The notes: generated by a model from the letters alone, not told the origin. Counted from the stretch's first letter, positions 45,367 through 56,620 are shown. The stretch: DNA of 64,000 nucleotides from Myxococcus xanthus (GCF_900106535.1 NZ_FNOH01000010.1:186001-250000), one strand, 5' to 3'. Numbers and translations are program-made.

Positions 45367-46311
45367 GTGAAGGTCCTGGTGACAGGTGGCGCGGGCTTCA
45401 TTGGCTCGCATGTGTGCGATGAGTTCCTGCGCGGTGGTCACGACGTCATCGCGTTGGATGACCTGTCCGGCGGCAAGCGGGAGAACCTGGACCCGCGTGT
45501 GCGCCTGGCGGTCCACGACATCCGCAGCCGCGAGGCGTCGGAGCTCATCAAGTCCGAGAAGCCCGACGTGCTCTGCCACCTGGCGGCGCAGATGGACGTG
45601 CGCCGCAGCGTGGACGACCCGAGCTTCGACGCGGACGTGAACATCCGCGGCATGCTCAACCTGCTGGAGGCCGCCCGCGTCTCCGGGGTGAAGAAGGTCA
45701 TCTTCAGCTCCACCGGCGGCGCCATCTACGGCGAGCAGGACGTGTTCCCCGCGCCGGAGAGTCACCCCACGCGGCCCATTTCTCCGTACGGTGTCTCCAA
45801 GGCGTCCGGTGAGCTGTACCTGGGCTACTACCGGGCGCAGTACGGCCTGCCCTACGTGGCCCTCCGCTACGCCAACGTCTACGGCCCGCGGCAGAACCCG
45901 CACGGTGAGGCGGGTGTGGTGGCCATCTTCAGCCAGCGGCTGATCGCCGGTCAGGGCTGCACCATCTTCGGCGAGGGCAAGCAGACCCGCGACTTCGTCT
46001 TTGGTCCGGACGTGGCGCGCGCCAACCGGCTCGCCTTCGAGAACGACTACGTGGGCGCCATCAACATCGGCACGGGCGTGGAGACGGACATCAACCGCCT
46101 CTACGCGCTGCTGGCCGAGGCGGCGGGCTCCAGCGTCTCCGTCGCCCACGCGCCCGGCAAGCCGGGGGAGCAGATGCGCTCCTGCGTGGACAACGCGCTG
46201 GCCAGGAAGGTGCTTGGCTGGGAGCCGAGCGTCGACGTGCGCGAGGGCCTGCGCCGCACGCTTGAGTACTTCCGTCAGAAGGCCGGCGCGCCCGCTCGCG
46301 CGCACGGCTGA
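45367..46311 (+). CDS. NAD-dependent epimerase (UDP-glucose 4-epimerase-like)
   Basis: The 314-residue protein is another extended short-chain dehydrogenase with GGAGFIGSHVCDEFL, the SSTGGAIYGEQ serine region and the SPYGVSKASGELY Tyr-Lys motif (YxxxK). RDFVFGPDVARAN and INIGTG segments follow, as in GalE-type enzymes. Its length and motifs fit 4-epimerases, for example interconverting UDP-glucose and UDP-galactose or the 2-acetamido forms. The start GTG 45367 has a GGGAGG site. It lies 45 bases after the decarboxylase-like gene. Confidence 0.88.
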   Translation: MKVLVTGGAGFIGSHVCDEFLRGGHDVIALDDLSGGKRENLDPRVRLAVHDIRSREASELIKSEKPDVLCHLAAQMDVRRSVDDPSFDADVNIRGMLNLLEAARVSGVKKVIFSSTGGAIYGEQDVFPAPESHPTRPISPYGVSKASGELYLGYYRAQYGLPYVALRYANVYGPRQNPHGEAGVVAIFSQRLIAGQGCTIFGEGKQTRDFVFGPDVARANRLAFENDYVGAINIGTGVETDINRLYALLAEAAGSSVSVAHAPGKPGEQMRSCVDNALARKVLGWEPSVDVREGLRRTLEYFRQKAGAPARAHG

Positions 46312-46581
46312 GCGGCGTCCAGCGCCCCCGCTGGCGGTCGAGGCGGGGGAGGGCGGTACCCCTTCCCACGGACGTACCCGGGCCGGCCCTGAGGGCCGGG
46401 GACCGGGCGTGCCGGGAGGGGCTCAGGGCCTGTCCCAGGGGAGTTCGCCCGGGATGGGCGCTGATGAATTGGGAACAAACAAGCTCTCCCGGTGGGTTGC
46501 TCATCGGGCGTACGCGTGCGCGTAGATTTTCGCGCGATTCCCTGTTACGCACGCCCGCTTCTTCCGACGAGCGCCCTGAAC

Positions 46582-48393
<1,812 letters not shown>

Positions 48394-48396
48394 CCC

Positions 48397-49653
48397 ATGA
48401 ACGCGGCCATGCCTTCCGCCACCCCTCCCGCGAAGCTCTCCGAGGCGATGGCGGCCCGCCGCACGCCGGAGATGCTTCGCGCCCGCAATGTGCTGGTGTG
48501 GCGCGAGCGCCTCACCAGCCTCTGGGCTCCGTTGATCATCCTGGCGCTGCTGTACGTGCCGTACACGGTGATCATCGAGTACTCGCGCGCGTCCGCCGTG
48601 TGGGCCCAGCCGGTGATGAAGGGGCTGGGGCTGCTGCTGGTCCTCTACTTCGTGGCCCTGCTGGTGTGGCGCAACGTCTCCCCCAAGGAGAAGGCGCTGC
48701 GCGGCGTGCGCCATGATGCGAACGAGCTGCTGGAGGAGAACGAGCGCATCCTCCGCAAGCCCGGCGTGAGCGCGAAGGTGGCGGGGCCGGTGCTGGACCG
48801 CATCGCCGAGCAGGCGCTGCGCGTGGAGCAGGCCTCCGCCGCGGGTGACGCGGAGCAACTGCGCACCGAGGTGAAGGGCCTGGAGGCGTTGACCGCGCAG
48901 CATCTGGGCGCGTTCCGCAAGCAGTCCGCCATGGACTTCCTGGGCGGGTTCGGCAAGGCGCTGCTGGTGGCGCTGGTGTTCCGCACCTTCATCGTGGAGC
49001 CGTACCGAATCCCCTCCGGCTCCATGCTCCCCACGCTGGAGATTGGCGACCAGGTCTTCGTCAACAAGTTCATCTACGGCGTGCGCGTCCCGTTCCTCAA
49101 CTTCGTGCCGTTCGTCATCGTCCGGCCGCCGGAGCGTGGAGACGTCATCGTCTTCAACAACCCGGTGAACGAGTCGGTGGACTACATCAAGCGCGTGGTC
49201 GGCGTGCCGGGCGACGTGGTGGAATTCATCAACGGCGTCGTCCACATCAACGGCCAGCCGCAGAAGCGCGAGCTCGTCTCCAACGAGTTCACCGTCCACA
49301 ACATCACCGACGACGGGCGCTGGTACGACCAGCAGGAGACCCTCTACGAGGAGAACCTGTCCGGCGTGGCGCACGCCGCGTTGCAGACGCTGCCGCGCAT
49401 GCCGCGCCGGGAAGGCCCCTACGAGGTTCCTCCGGGCCACGTCTTCGCCGTGGGTGACAACCGGGACAACAGCGCGGACAGCCGCCACGGCCTGGGAGTC
49501 ACGGGGTACGGCAAGGCGGAGTACGTCCCCTACGGCCACATCAAGGGCAAGGCCATGGTGGTGTGGCTGTCGCTGGGCTATCACGGGCTGCTGCACGGCC
49601 TGTTCGGTGGCACCGGCCTCCGCGTGGATCGGTTCTTCGAACCGGTCCGTTGA
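48397..49653 (+). CDS. lepB: Signal peptidase I, with an N-terminal extension
   Basis: The 418-residue serine peptidase cleaves signal peptides of exported proteins at the outer face of the inner membrane. The catalytic serine is S209 in YRIPSGSMLPTL and the general-base lysine is K265 in DYIKRVVGVPGD. The GDNRDNSADSR box near the end is also typical. Residues 1-180 are an extension with two membrane helices (about 44-64 and 72-92) and a coiled coil (about 105-170), which makes the enzyme much longer than E. coli LepB. It is coupled to lepA. Confidence 0.95.
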   Translation: MNAAMPSATPPAKLSEAMAARRTPEMLRARNVLVWRERLTSLWAPLIILALLYVPYTVIIEYSRASAVWAQPVMKGLGLLLVLYFVALLVWRNVSPKEKALRGVRHDANELLEENERILRKPGVSAKVAGPVLDRIAEQALRVEQASAAGDAEQLRTEVKGLEALTAQHLGAFRKQSAMDFLGGFGKALLVALVFRTFIVEPYRIPSGSMLPTLEIGDQVFVNKFIYGVRVPFLNFVPFVIVRPPERGDVIVFNNPVNESVDYIKRVVGVPGDVVEFINGVVHINGQPQKRELVSNEFTVHNITDDGRWYDQQETLYEENLSGVAHAALQTLPRMPRREGPYEVPPGHVFAVGDNRDNSADSRHGLGVTGYGKAEYVPYGHIKGKAMVVWLSLGYHGLLHGLFGGTGLRVDRFFEPVR

Positions 49654-49738
49654 GGCGTTCGCTGAAAGCAGGCAGGCCGCCGCGCCGCGCACGACGCTTG
49701 ACGTGCCGCACGCCCCGGGGTACGCGGCGCCCCCGGCC

Positions 49739-50632
49739 ATGAGACACCTGCTTGGAATCGAAGGCTGGCGCCGGGACGAGCTGGAGTCACTGCTCGACCG
49801 GGCGAAGGCACACCTCCCCGGCGGTCCCGACACCACCCACCTGCTTCGCGGCAAGGTGGTGGCGAATCTCTTCTTCGAGGACTCCACCCGGACCCGAACG
49901 TCGTTCCACATGGCAGCGAAGGGTCTGGGGGCCAGTGTGCTCAACTGGACTCACACCGGCTCCTCGGTGTCCAAGGGTGAGACGCTGCTGGACACCGCCC
50001 GCAACATCGAAGCGACGGGGCCGGTGGCCATCGTCATGCGTCATCGCTCGTCTGGAGCGCCGCACCTGGTGGCGAAGCACGTGAAGTGCGCCGTCATCAA
50101 CGCGGGTGATGGCACGCACGAGCACCCCTCCCAGGCGCTGCTGGACGCCTTCACGCTGCGCCAGCGCTGGGGCTCGCTGGACGGGCGCACGGTGCTCATC
50201 GTGGGCGACGTGCTGCACAGCCGCGTGGCCCGCTCCAACCTGCACTGCCTCAAGGCGCTGGGCGCCCAGGTGGTGATGTGTGGCCCGCCCACGCTGCTTC
50301 CGCCGGGGCTGGAGTCGCTGGGCGCGGAGGTGACGCACAACCTGGATGCTGCGCTCCCTCGCGCGGACGCGGTGATGTGCCTGCGCGTCCAACTGGAGCG
50401 GCAGGAGCAGGCGTTCCTGCCGTCCACGCGTGAATATGCACGGCTGTTCGGCCTCAACGCGGCCCGCGAAGAGCGGATGAAGGCGGGCGCGGTGGTGATG
50501 CATCCGGGCCCCATCAACCGGGGCGTGGAGCTGGCGCCGGCGGTGGCGGATGGCGCCCGCAGCGTCATCCTCGAGCAGGTGTCCAACGGCGTCGCCGTGC
50601 GGCGGGCCATCCTGGAGGTGTGTACGGCATGA
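49739..50632 (+). CDS. pyrB: Aspartate carbamoyltransferase catalytic subunit
   Basis: The 297-residue enzyme joins carbamoyl phosphate and aspartate in the first committed pyrimidine step. The carbamoyl-phosphate site FEDSTRTRTSF, the HRSSGA segment, GDGTHEHPSQALLDAFT and HPGPINRGVEL motifs are those of PyrB. Its length is a little short of the 310 residues common in the family. The start ATG 49739 is followed by the family-like MRHLLGIE. No pyrI regulatory subunit is adjacent. The gene overlaps pyrC by 4 bases (ATGA). Confidence 0.96.
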   Translation: MRHLLGIEGWRRDELESLLDRAKAHLPGGPDTTHLLRGKVVANLFFEDSTRTRTSFHMAAKGLGASVLNWTHTGSSVSKGETLLDTARNIEATGPVAIVMRHRSSGAPHLVAKHVKCAVINAGDGTHEHPSQALLDAFTLRQRWGSLDGRTVLIVGDVLHSRVARSNLHCLKALGAQVVMCGPPTLLPPGLESLGAEVTHNLDAALPRADAVMCLRVQLERQEQAFLPSTREYARLFGLNAAREERMKAGAVVMHPGPINRGVELAPAVADGARSVILEQVSNGVAVRRAILEVCTA

Positions 50633-51942
50633 GCTCCACGGTGCTCTTCAGGCGGGGGCGTGTCATCGACCCTCGCAACGGGGTGGACGGCGTCCGCGAC
50701 GTGCTGGTCCGCGACGGCAAGGTGGTGGAGGTGTCGGTGACCCTGCTGCCAGTGCCCTCCAGCGCCGAGGTGGTGGATGCCACCGGCAAGTGGGTGCTGC
50801 CGGGCTTCATCGACCTGCACGTCCACCTGCGCGAGCCGGGCGAGGAGGGCAAGGAGACGGTCCTCACCGGCTGCCGCGCCGCCGTGGCGGGTGGTTTCAC
50901 CGCCGTGGTGGCCATGCCCAACACCAAGGTGGTCAACGACAACGCCATGGTGACGGAGCTGGTGCTGAACCGCGCCCGCGCCGCGGGCCTGTGTCATGTC
51001 TATCCCGCCGGGGCCATCACCAAGGGCCTCAAGGGCGAGGAGCTGGCGGAGATGGGCGAGCTGGTGTCCGCCGGCTGCGTGGCCATCACCGATGACGGCC
51101 GCCCGGTGATGAACGCGTCGCTGATGCGGCGCACGCTCCAATACGCCACCCAGTTCGACGTGCCCGTCATGGTCCACGAGGAGGACCTGACGCTGTCCGC
51201 GGGCGGGGCCATGCATGAAGGCACCACGTCCACGCGGCTGGGCCTGCGCGGCATCCCCGCTTCCGCGGAGGTGGCCATGGTGGCGCGAGACCTGGTGCTG
51301 CTGGAGGAGACGAAGGGCCGGCTGCACGTGGCGCACGTGTCCTGCGAGGGCAGCGTGCGGCTCATCCGCGAGGCCAAGCGCAGCGGTCTGCGCGTCACCT
51401 GCGAGGTGGCGCCACACCACTTCATCCTGGATGACCGCGCGGTGGGGGACTATGACACCCACGCGAAGATGGCCCCGCCGCTGCGCGCGGACACCGATGT
51501 GCAGGCCCTGCGCGAGGCGCTGGTGGACGGGACGGTGGACGCCATCGCCACGGACCATGCGCCGCACGGGGTGTTGGACAAGCAGGTGGAGTTCGAGAAG
51601 GGCATCAACGGCATCGTGGGGCTGGAGACGGCCCTGGGGCTGACGCTGGAGCTGGTGCATGCGGGCGTGCTCACCGCGAACCGCGCGGTGGAGCTGCTGA
51701 CGCACGGGCCCGCGAAGGCGTTCGGCCTGCCGGGCGGTCACCTGGCGCCTGGGGCGCCAGCGGACGTCACGGTGGTGGATCCGGACGCGGAGTGGACGGT
51801 GGACGCCCACCAGTTCCATTCCCGCAGCCGGAATACACCGTTCCATGGCCGGAAGCAGAAGGGTCGCGTTATCCAGACGTGGGTCGCGGGCCACAAGGTG
51901 TTCGACAAGGGCCAGGTCGGCCAGAGCAAGGAGTCGCGGTGA
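50629..51942 (+). CDS. pyrC: Dihydroorotase
   Basis: The 437-residue zinc enzyme closes carbamoyl-aspartate to dihydroorotate. The metal-site [10 protein letters not shown], the MPNTKVVND segment, histidines in APHHFIL and the TDHAPH motif are conserved. It is a class I (long) dihydroorotase, the type often paired with PyrB. The ATG at 50629 overlaps the pyrB stop, and its own TGA shares a base with the carA start. Part of the pyrB-pyrC-carA operon. Confidence 0.96.
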   Translation: MSSTVLFRRGRVIDPRNGVDGVRDVLVRDGKVVEVSVTLLPVPSSAEVVDATGKWVLPGFIDLHVHLREPGEEGKETVLTGCRAAVAGGFTAVVAMPNTKVVNDNAMVTELVLNRARAAGLCHVYPAGAITKGLKGEELAEMGELVSAGCVAITDDGRPVMNASLMRRTLQYATQFDVPVMVHEEDLTLSAGGAMHEGTTSTRLGLRGIPASAEVAMVARDLVLLEETKGRLHVAHVSCEGSVRLIREAKRSGLRVTCEVAPHHFILDDRAVGDYDTHAKMAPPLRADTDVQALREALVDGTVDAIATDHAPHGVLDKQVEFEKGINGIVGLETALGLTLELVHAGVLTANRAVELLTHGPAKAFGLPGGHLAPGAPADVTVVDPDAEWTVDAHQFHSRSRNTPFHGRKQKGRVIQTWVAGHKVFDKGQVGQSKESR

Positions 51943-53066
51943 TGACGAAGCGGGCAGTGCTCGCCCTGGCGGATGGCACCACGTTCGAAGGCCGTGCGTT
52001 TGGCGCGGTGGGCGAAACGGTGGGTGAAGTGGTGTTCAACACGACCATGTACGGTTACCAGGAGGTCCTCACGGACCCCTCGTACGTGGGCCAGATTGTC
52101 ACCATGTCGTACCCGGAGATTGGCAACGTCGGCGCCAACCCGGAGGACGAGGAGGGCTCCCGGGTGCACGCGGTGGGCATGGTGGTGCGCGCCCTCAGCG
52201 AGCAGCCGTCCAACTGGCGCGCGAAGGAGTCGCTGGACGCGTACCTGAAGCGCAACGGCGTCGCCGGCATCGAGGGCATCGACACCCGCCGCCTGGTGCG
52301 CCACCTGCGCACGCATGGCGCGCAGATGGGCGTCATCTCCAGCGAGGGCCTGTCCCCCCTGGCCCTGGTGGAGCGTGCCCGCTCCGCGCGCGGCATGGAG
52401 GGCCTGGACCTGGCCACGGGCGTGTCCACGAAGGAGGCCTACACCTTCACCCAGCCCTCGCCGGACGTCTTCACCGGCTTGGGAGAGGTGCGGGTGCCGG
52501 CCGAGCCCCGCTTCGACGTGGTGGCCTATGACTACGGTCTGAAGAAGTCGATGCTGCACTTCCTGGTGGATGTGGGCTGCCGCGTGACGGTGGTGCCGGC
52601 CAACACCTCGGCGGAAGAGGTGCTGGCGCGCAAGCCGAACGGCGTCTTCCTGGCCAACGGCCCTGGAGATCCGGCGGCGGTGAAGGGCGCGGACCGCACC
52701 GTGGCGGCGCTGCTGGGCAAGGTGCCGGTGTTCGGCATCTGCCTGGGGCATCAAATCATGGCGCTGGCCCTGGGCGGCCGGACGTACAAGATGAAGTTTG
52801 GCCACCGGGGCGGAAACCAGCCGGTGAAGGACCTCACGACGGGCAAGGTGGAAATCACCGCGCAGAACCACGGCTTCGCCGTGGATGACGCCAGCCTCAA
52901 GGGCCTGGCCGTCGTAACGCACATCAACCTCAACGACGGCACGGTGGAGGGCCTGGCCGTCCCGGACGCGCGGGCCTTCAGCGTGCAGTACCACCCCGAG
53001 GCCTCGCCCGGCCCCCATGACGCGCGCTATCTCTTCGACAGGTTCGCGAAGCTGATGGCGGGGTAG
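51942..53066 (+). CDS. carA: Carbamoyl-phosphate synthase small subunit (glutaminase)
   Basis: The 374-residue subunit hydrolyses glutamine and passes ammonia to the large subunit. The N-terminal domain carries [17 protein letters not shown]. The class I glutamine amidotransferase domain has the catalytic cysteine in GICLGHQ and the catalytic His/Glu in [12 protein letters not shown]. The large subunit gene carB is not next to it. The ATG overlaps the pyrC stop by one base, and a conserved hypothetical gene follows after 1 base. Confidence 0.97.
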   Translation: MTKRAVLALADGTTFEGRAFGAVGETVGEVVFNTTMYGYQEVLTDPSYVGQIVTMSYPEIGNVGANPEDEEGSRVHAVGMVVRALSEQPSNWRAKESLDAYLKRNGVAGIEGIDTRRLVRHLRTHGAQMGVISSEGLSPLALVERARSARGMEGLDLATGVSTKEAYTFTQPSPDVFTGLGEVRVPAEPRFDVVAYDYGLKKSMLHFLVDVGCRVTVVPANTSAEEVLARKPNGVFLANGPGDPAAVKGADRTVAALLGKVPVFGICLGHQIMALALGGRTYKMKFGHRGGNQPVKDLTTGKVEITAQNHGFAVDDASLKGLAVVTHINLNDGTVEGLAVPDARAFSVQYHPEASPGPHDARYLFDRFAKLMAG

Positions 53067-53067
53067 G

Positions 53068-53748
53068 ATGGCGCCACCGAATATGACCTCGTCGCTGTCA
53101 CCGCTCTCCTATCAGCCGTATCTGGATCTGCTCATCGCCTTTGGCAGTGCCGAGCCGCGCAAGGAGGATTTGCTCCAGGCCAAGGCGGAGTACTTCCGTC
53201 TGACGGGCGAGGTCTTCGAGGACGACAAGCTCTTCGAACTGCGGATGGCGTCCTTCCTGGACTTCTACCTCTATGACCGCGTCTCGCCGCTGACGAACAA
53301 GACGCCGGCCACGGAGTTCTACGAGCAGCGCCTGGCCGGTTCCGCGCCCGAGGAGGCCAACGCCTTCCGGAGCTTCACGGAGACGGTCCATGGCCTCTTC
53401 GAGGTCCGCAAGCTGGGCAAGGGCGAGGTCCGTCTTCGCGAGCTGTACTCGGGCAAGGACTTCGACGTGACGGAGCGCCGCCACGTCGCGGGCCTGGAGA
53501 CGGGGGACATCATCGAGGCGCGCCTCATTCCCTTCGGTGGGCACCTGCTGTTCTCCTCCGCGTTCTGCTACCACCCCCGCATGGCCGTGAAGGCCATCAA
53601 GGCGGAGGTGAAGCGCCGAAAGAAGAAGGAGCCGGACCGCACGCCCAACGAGCTGGTGTGGGAGTGCGCCCGCCGTTCGCTCAACATGGAGCGCTACCGG
53701 CAGCTCGCCGTCGAGAAGATCTACGACTTCGAGCAGAAGGTCCTCTGA
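53068..53748 (+). CDS. Conserved hypothetical protein in the pyrimidine operon
   Basis: The 226-residue product is soluble, without signal peptide or membrane helix, and rich in charged helices. Recognisable blocks are YQPYLDLLIAFGSAEPRKEDL, ELRMASFLDFYLYDRVSPLTN, FEVRKLGKGEVRLRELYSG, GDIIEARLIPFGGHLLFSSAF, and a very basic KRRKKKEPDRTPN stretch near 175-190 that could bind nucleic acid. No known domain was recognised. The start could be 53068 or the in-frame ATG at 53083. It sits 1 base after carA, so it should be co-expressed with pyrimidine synthesis, but a direct role is not shown. Confidence 0.8.
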   Translation: MAPPNMTSSLSPLSYQPYLDLLIAFGSAEPRKEDLLQAKAEYFRLTGEVFEDDKLFELRMASFLDFYLYDRVSPLTNKTPATEFYEQRLAGSAPEEANAFRSFTETVHGLFEVRKLGKGEVRLRELYSGKDFDVTERRHVAGLETGDIIEARLIPFGGHLLFSSAFCYHPRMAVKAIKAEVKRRKKKEPDRTPNELVWECARRSLNMERYRQLAVEKIYDFEQKVL

Positions 53749-53761
53749 GCCCGCTGGCCAC

Positions 53762-53794
53762 GGAGCCCCGGTGACGGCAAGTCCCGGGGCCTCC
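53762..53794. terminator. Terminator between the pyrimidine operon and pyk
   Basis: Bases 53762-53771 pair with 53784-53794 with one bulge. It lies between convergent stops (the hypothetical gene and pyk), so it can act for both. Confidence 0.5.
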
Positions 53795-53804
53795 ACGGGC
53801 CCGC

Positions 53805-55205
53805 TCAGATGCGGTGGATGCTCATCAGGTTGGTGTTGCCCGGGACGTTGAGCGGGACACCGGCCACCACCACGACGGGCGTGCCGGGCGCGCAGAGCTT
53901 CTCCTTCCGGCACAGCTGACGCACCTGGGTGAGCATGGCGTCCGTGGTGGACACGCGCGCCACCTGCATGCCCGTCACGCCCCAGTAGAGCGCCATGCGA
54001 TTCACGGCCGTCTCGCTCGGCGTGAGGGCGATGATGCGCGCGTGGGGCCGGAACTCGGAGATGAGGCGCGCGGTGTGGCCGCTCTCCGTGTAGGCGACGA
54101 TGGTGCCAATGCCCAGTTGCGTCGCCGCCGCCACGGCCGCCGCGGCCACGCCGGTGCCCAGGTCCTCGGAGCGCTCGAAGGGGGAGTGGTGCTGGTGCTT
54201 CACCACGCCGCGCTCCGTCTCCTCCACGATGCACGCCATGGTGGACGCCGCTTCGACGGGGTACTTGCCCGCGGCCGTCTCGCCCGACAGCATGACGGCG
54301 TCCGCGCCGTCGAGGATGGCGTTGGCCACGTCGGACACCTCGGCGCGGGTGGGGCGCGCATTGGCCACCATGCTCTCCAGCATCTCCGTGGCGACGATGA
54401 CGAGCCCGCCCATGCGGTTCACCGCGCTCACCATGTGCTTCTGGATGGCCGGCAGGCGCTCCAGGGGCATCTCCACGCCCAGGTCGCCACGCGCCACCAT
54501 GATGCCGTCCGCCACGGCGGCAATCTCTTCCACGCGCTCCACCGCCTGGGGCTTTTCAATCTTCGCGATGAGGGGCGTCTTCAGCTTCGCCACGTGCGCG
54601 CGCGCCTTCTTGATGTCCTCGGGCGTGCGGACGAAGGACAGCGCCACGTAGTCCACGCCCACCTCCTGCCCAAAGGCCAGGTCCACCGCGTCCTTGCGCG
54701 TAATCGTGGGCACCGACATGGGCGAGCCGGGCAGGTTGAGGCCCTTGTGATTCTTGAGCACGCCGCCCACCTCCACGCGGCACTGCACGTCCTGCCCGTG
54801 GACGCGCAGCACCCGCAGCCGCACGCGCCCGTCGTCCAGGAGGATTTCGTGGCCCTTGGCCACGTCCTTCACCAGCGACTTGATGGGGGTGGGGATGACG
54901 CCGTCCTGGCCCAGGACGTTGCGCGTCGTCACCGTGACGGACTGGCCCTGCTTCACCAGCAGTTGCCCCCCGTCGAAGCGGCCCAGGCGGATCTTCGGCC
55001 CCTGGATGTCCTGGAGGATGGCCACCGGCGTGCCCAGGCGCTTCGCGACCTTGCGGATGGTTTCCACTCGGCGGCGGTGCTCCTCGTGCGTGCCGTGCGA
55101 GAAGTTCAACCGCGCCATGTTCATGCCCGCGCGGATGAGCCCTTCGATGACCTCGGGCGTGTCCGAAGCGGGGCCCAGGGTGCAGATGATTTTCGCCTTG
55201 CGCAT
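53805..55205 (-). CDS. pyk: Pyruvate kinase
   Basis: The 466-residue glycolytic enzyme transfers phosphate from phosphoenolpyruvate to ADP. Conserved signs are AKIICTLGPAS, ARLNFSHG, KIEKPQAVERVEEI, VARGDLGVEMPLE, the EMLESM and SGETAAGKYPVEA segments. The ATG at 55205 gives the canonical MRKAKIICTLGPAS; an ATG four codons upstream at 55217 is also possible. Length is typical. The gene stands alone, leftward, and ends at a shared hairpin. Confidence 0.97.
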   Translation of the reverse strand: MRKAKIICTLGPASDTPEVIEGLIRAGMNMARLNFSHGTHEEHRRRVETIRKVAKRLGTPVAILQDIQGPKIRLGRFDGGQLLVKQGQSVTVTTRNVLGQDGVIPTPIKSLVKDVAKGHEILLDDGRVRLRVLRVHGQDVQCRVEVGGVLKNHKGLNLPGSPMSVPTITRKDAVDLAFGQEVGVDYVALSFVRTPEDIKKARAHVAKLKTPLIAKIEKPQAVERVEEIAAVADGIMVARGDLGVEMPLERLPAIQKHMVSAVNRMGGLVIVATEMLESMVANARPTRAEVSDVANAILDGADAVMLSGETAAGKYPVEAASTMACIVEETERGVVKHQHHSPFERSEDLGTGVAAAAVAAATQLGIGTIVAYTESGHTARLISEFRPHARIIALTPSETAVNRMALYWGVTGMQVARVSTTDAMLTQVRQLCRKEKLCAPGTPVVVVAGVPLNVPGNTNLMSIHRI

Positions 55206-55331
55206 ATTGCCGCGCATCCTAGGCGGCGGGGTGCCCGGCTTGACAGCCTTGCGCCCGCGAGACTAACTCTTCGACCCACGCGGGCCCGGCTTCGGGCCGC
55301 GCGGAGCCTTTGCGCTCTCGATGGCAGAGAG

Positions 55332-55370
55332 AGAAAGCCCGGCATCCCTGGGAGGGGGGCCGGGCTTTCT
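55332..55370 (-). terminator. Intrinsic terminator of the bifunctional-nuclease-domain gene
   Basis: Bases 55332-55343 pair perfectly with 55359-55370. On the minus strand the right-hand side is followed by a pyrimidine-rich TTTCTCTCTC tail. It is 22 bases past the stop of the minus-strand gene to its right and 115 bases before the pyk start. Confidence 0.8.
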
Positions 55371-55392
55371 TGCAAGTGCCTCTCAGCAGGCC

Positions 55393-56154
55393 CTAGAGCT
55401 CGATTTCCTTGCCCGTGCCCAGCGGCGTCTTGGGCATCGAGTGGCCCGGCGGCAGGCCCTCCATGTCCATGTCGATGGGCGGCTCGCTCGGGGCGCCCGG
55501 GGCAGGGAAGCCGGGCGCGTCCAGCGGCCCGCTGCCGCCCACGCCGGGGCCTTCCTGCTGGAGGCCCTCGATCTCCTCGCGGGTGATGCCGGCCAGCGTC
55601 AGTACCTTGCGGGTGACGCGGATGCGGGCATGGCTGGTGAGCGCCATGGCGATGGAGTCTGACGGCCGGGCGTCCAGCGTCATCTTCTTCTTGCCCTGTT
55701 CCAGGAAGACGCGGCCCGAGTAGACGTTGTCACGCAGGTCGTCGATGCGGACCTCCGTCACCTTGGCGCCCAGCTCCGTCACCACGTCGTCCAGGAGGTC
55801 CTGTGCGAGCGGCTGGGGTGGCTGGCGCTCCGCCAGCCGGAAGGCGATGGAGATGGCCGAGGCCTCGTCCACGAAGACCGGGAGGACGATGCCCTTGTCC
55901 TTGGTGGCCAGGACCACGGCGTGGGCCTGGGCCTCCTCCAGCGGGACGACATCCTGCACCTCGAGCTCGACGAGCTCGGAGCAGGCCTTGGGGTCGTCTT
56001 CACCTTCGGTGATGCAGGGCTGACCCTGAGCCTTTCCCAGGGCCGCCAGCGCTACGGGTGGAGTGAACGCGGGAAACATCAGCAGCCCTCCGAGCGCCAG
56101 AAGCACGGCCGAGAGAGGTGCGACGAACAAAGTGGCGCGGTTGGGCGTTTTCAC
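55393..56154 (-). CDS. Exported protein with a bifunctional nuclease (DUF151) domain
   Basis: The 253-residue product has an N-terminal hydrophobic segment (about 12-38) typical of a signal peptide or anchor. A DUF151/bifunctional-nuclease domain follows (about 60-200), with VVLATKDKGIVLPVFVDEASAISIAFRL, the conserved DLLDDVVTELGAKVTEV and LDARPSDSIAMAL. The tail is Pro/Gly-rich. The domain's best known members are cytosolic; the apparent export signal here is unusual. Nuclease activity is family knowledge and not shown. Its own terminator lies past the stop. Confidence 0.85.
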   Translation of the reverse strand: MKTPNRATLFVAPLSAVLLALGGLLMFPAFTPPVALAALGKAQGQPCITEGEDDPKACSELVELEVQDVVPLEEAQAHAVVLATKDKGIVLPVFVDEASAISIAFRLAERQPPQPLAQDLLDDVVTELGAKVTEVRIDDLRDNVYSGRVFLEQGKKKMTLDARPSDSIAMALTSHARIRVTRKVLTLAGITREEIEGLQQEGPGVGGSGPLDAPGFPAPGAPSEPPIDMDMEGLPPGHSMPKTPLGTGKEIEL

Positions 56155-56260
56155 GCCTTTAAGCTACGCACCCGGCCATCTGTCGGGAGGGTTGCGCTCC
56201 AGGCCCGGTTACCCCCGACTGCGTGGGGTGCTCCCCGGGCTGGAGGGCAGGCGGACAGGC

Positions 56261-56620
56261 TCAACGACGGTCGTCGTCGTCCTCGTCCTCGTCGTAGTCC
56301 TCCTCGTCGTCGACGTCCTCGTCCTCGTCCTCATCGAGGTCGTCGTCCTCCGATTCGTCCTCGTCGTCTTCCTCGTCGTCGTCGTCGAGCATGTCCTCCA
56401 GGTCTTCGGACTCCAACGTCATGGACACGGCGAACCGCTTGTCGAGCGCGGCAATCTGCGCGCGCATCTCCGTGAGCGCTGCGACGAAGTCCTCCGTGAG
56501 GTTGGCGGGCGCCTTGGCGTCGCAATGCGGGCAGACGATTTTTTCAGTCCCTTCGATGAGGTCCTGAGCGTCCAGCTCGAAGCTCGCCTCGCACTTCTGG
56601 CAGGTGAAGTCGATGCTCAT
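56261..56620 (-). CDS. Zinc-ribbon protein with a highly acidic tail
   Basis: The 119-residue product has an N-terminal zinc ribbon with FTCQKCEAS and VCPHCDAK (two CxxC pairs about 20 residues apart). A helical part (about 40-75) follows, and then a tail of about 45 residues made almost only of Asp and Glu. The tail is encoded by GAC/GAG/GAA-rich repeats. Such acidic tails often bind basic proteins or calcium. The ATG at 56620 was chosen to start just before the first cysteine pair; an in-frame upstream ATG at 56644 is possible. No function is known. Confidence 0.8.
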   Translation of the reverse strand: MSIDFTCQKCEASFELDAQDLIEGTEKIVCPHCDAKAPANLTEDFVAALTEMRAQIAALDKRFAVSMTLESEDLEDMLDDDDEEDDEDESEDDDLDEDEDEDVDDEEDYDEDEDDDDRR

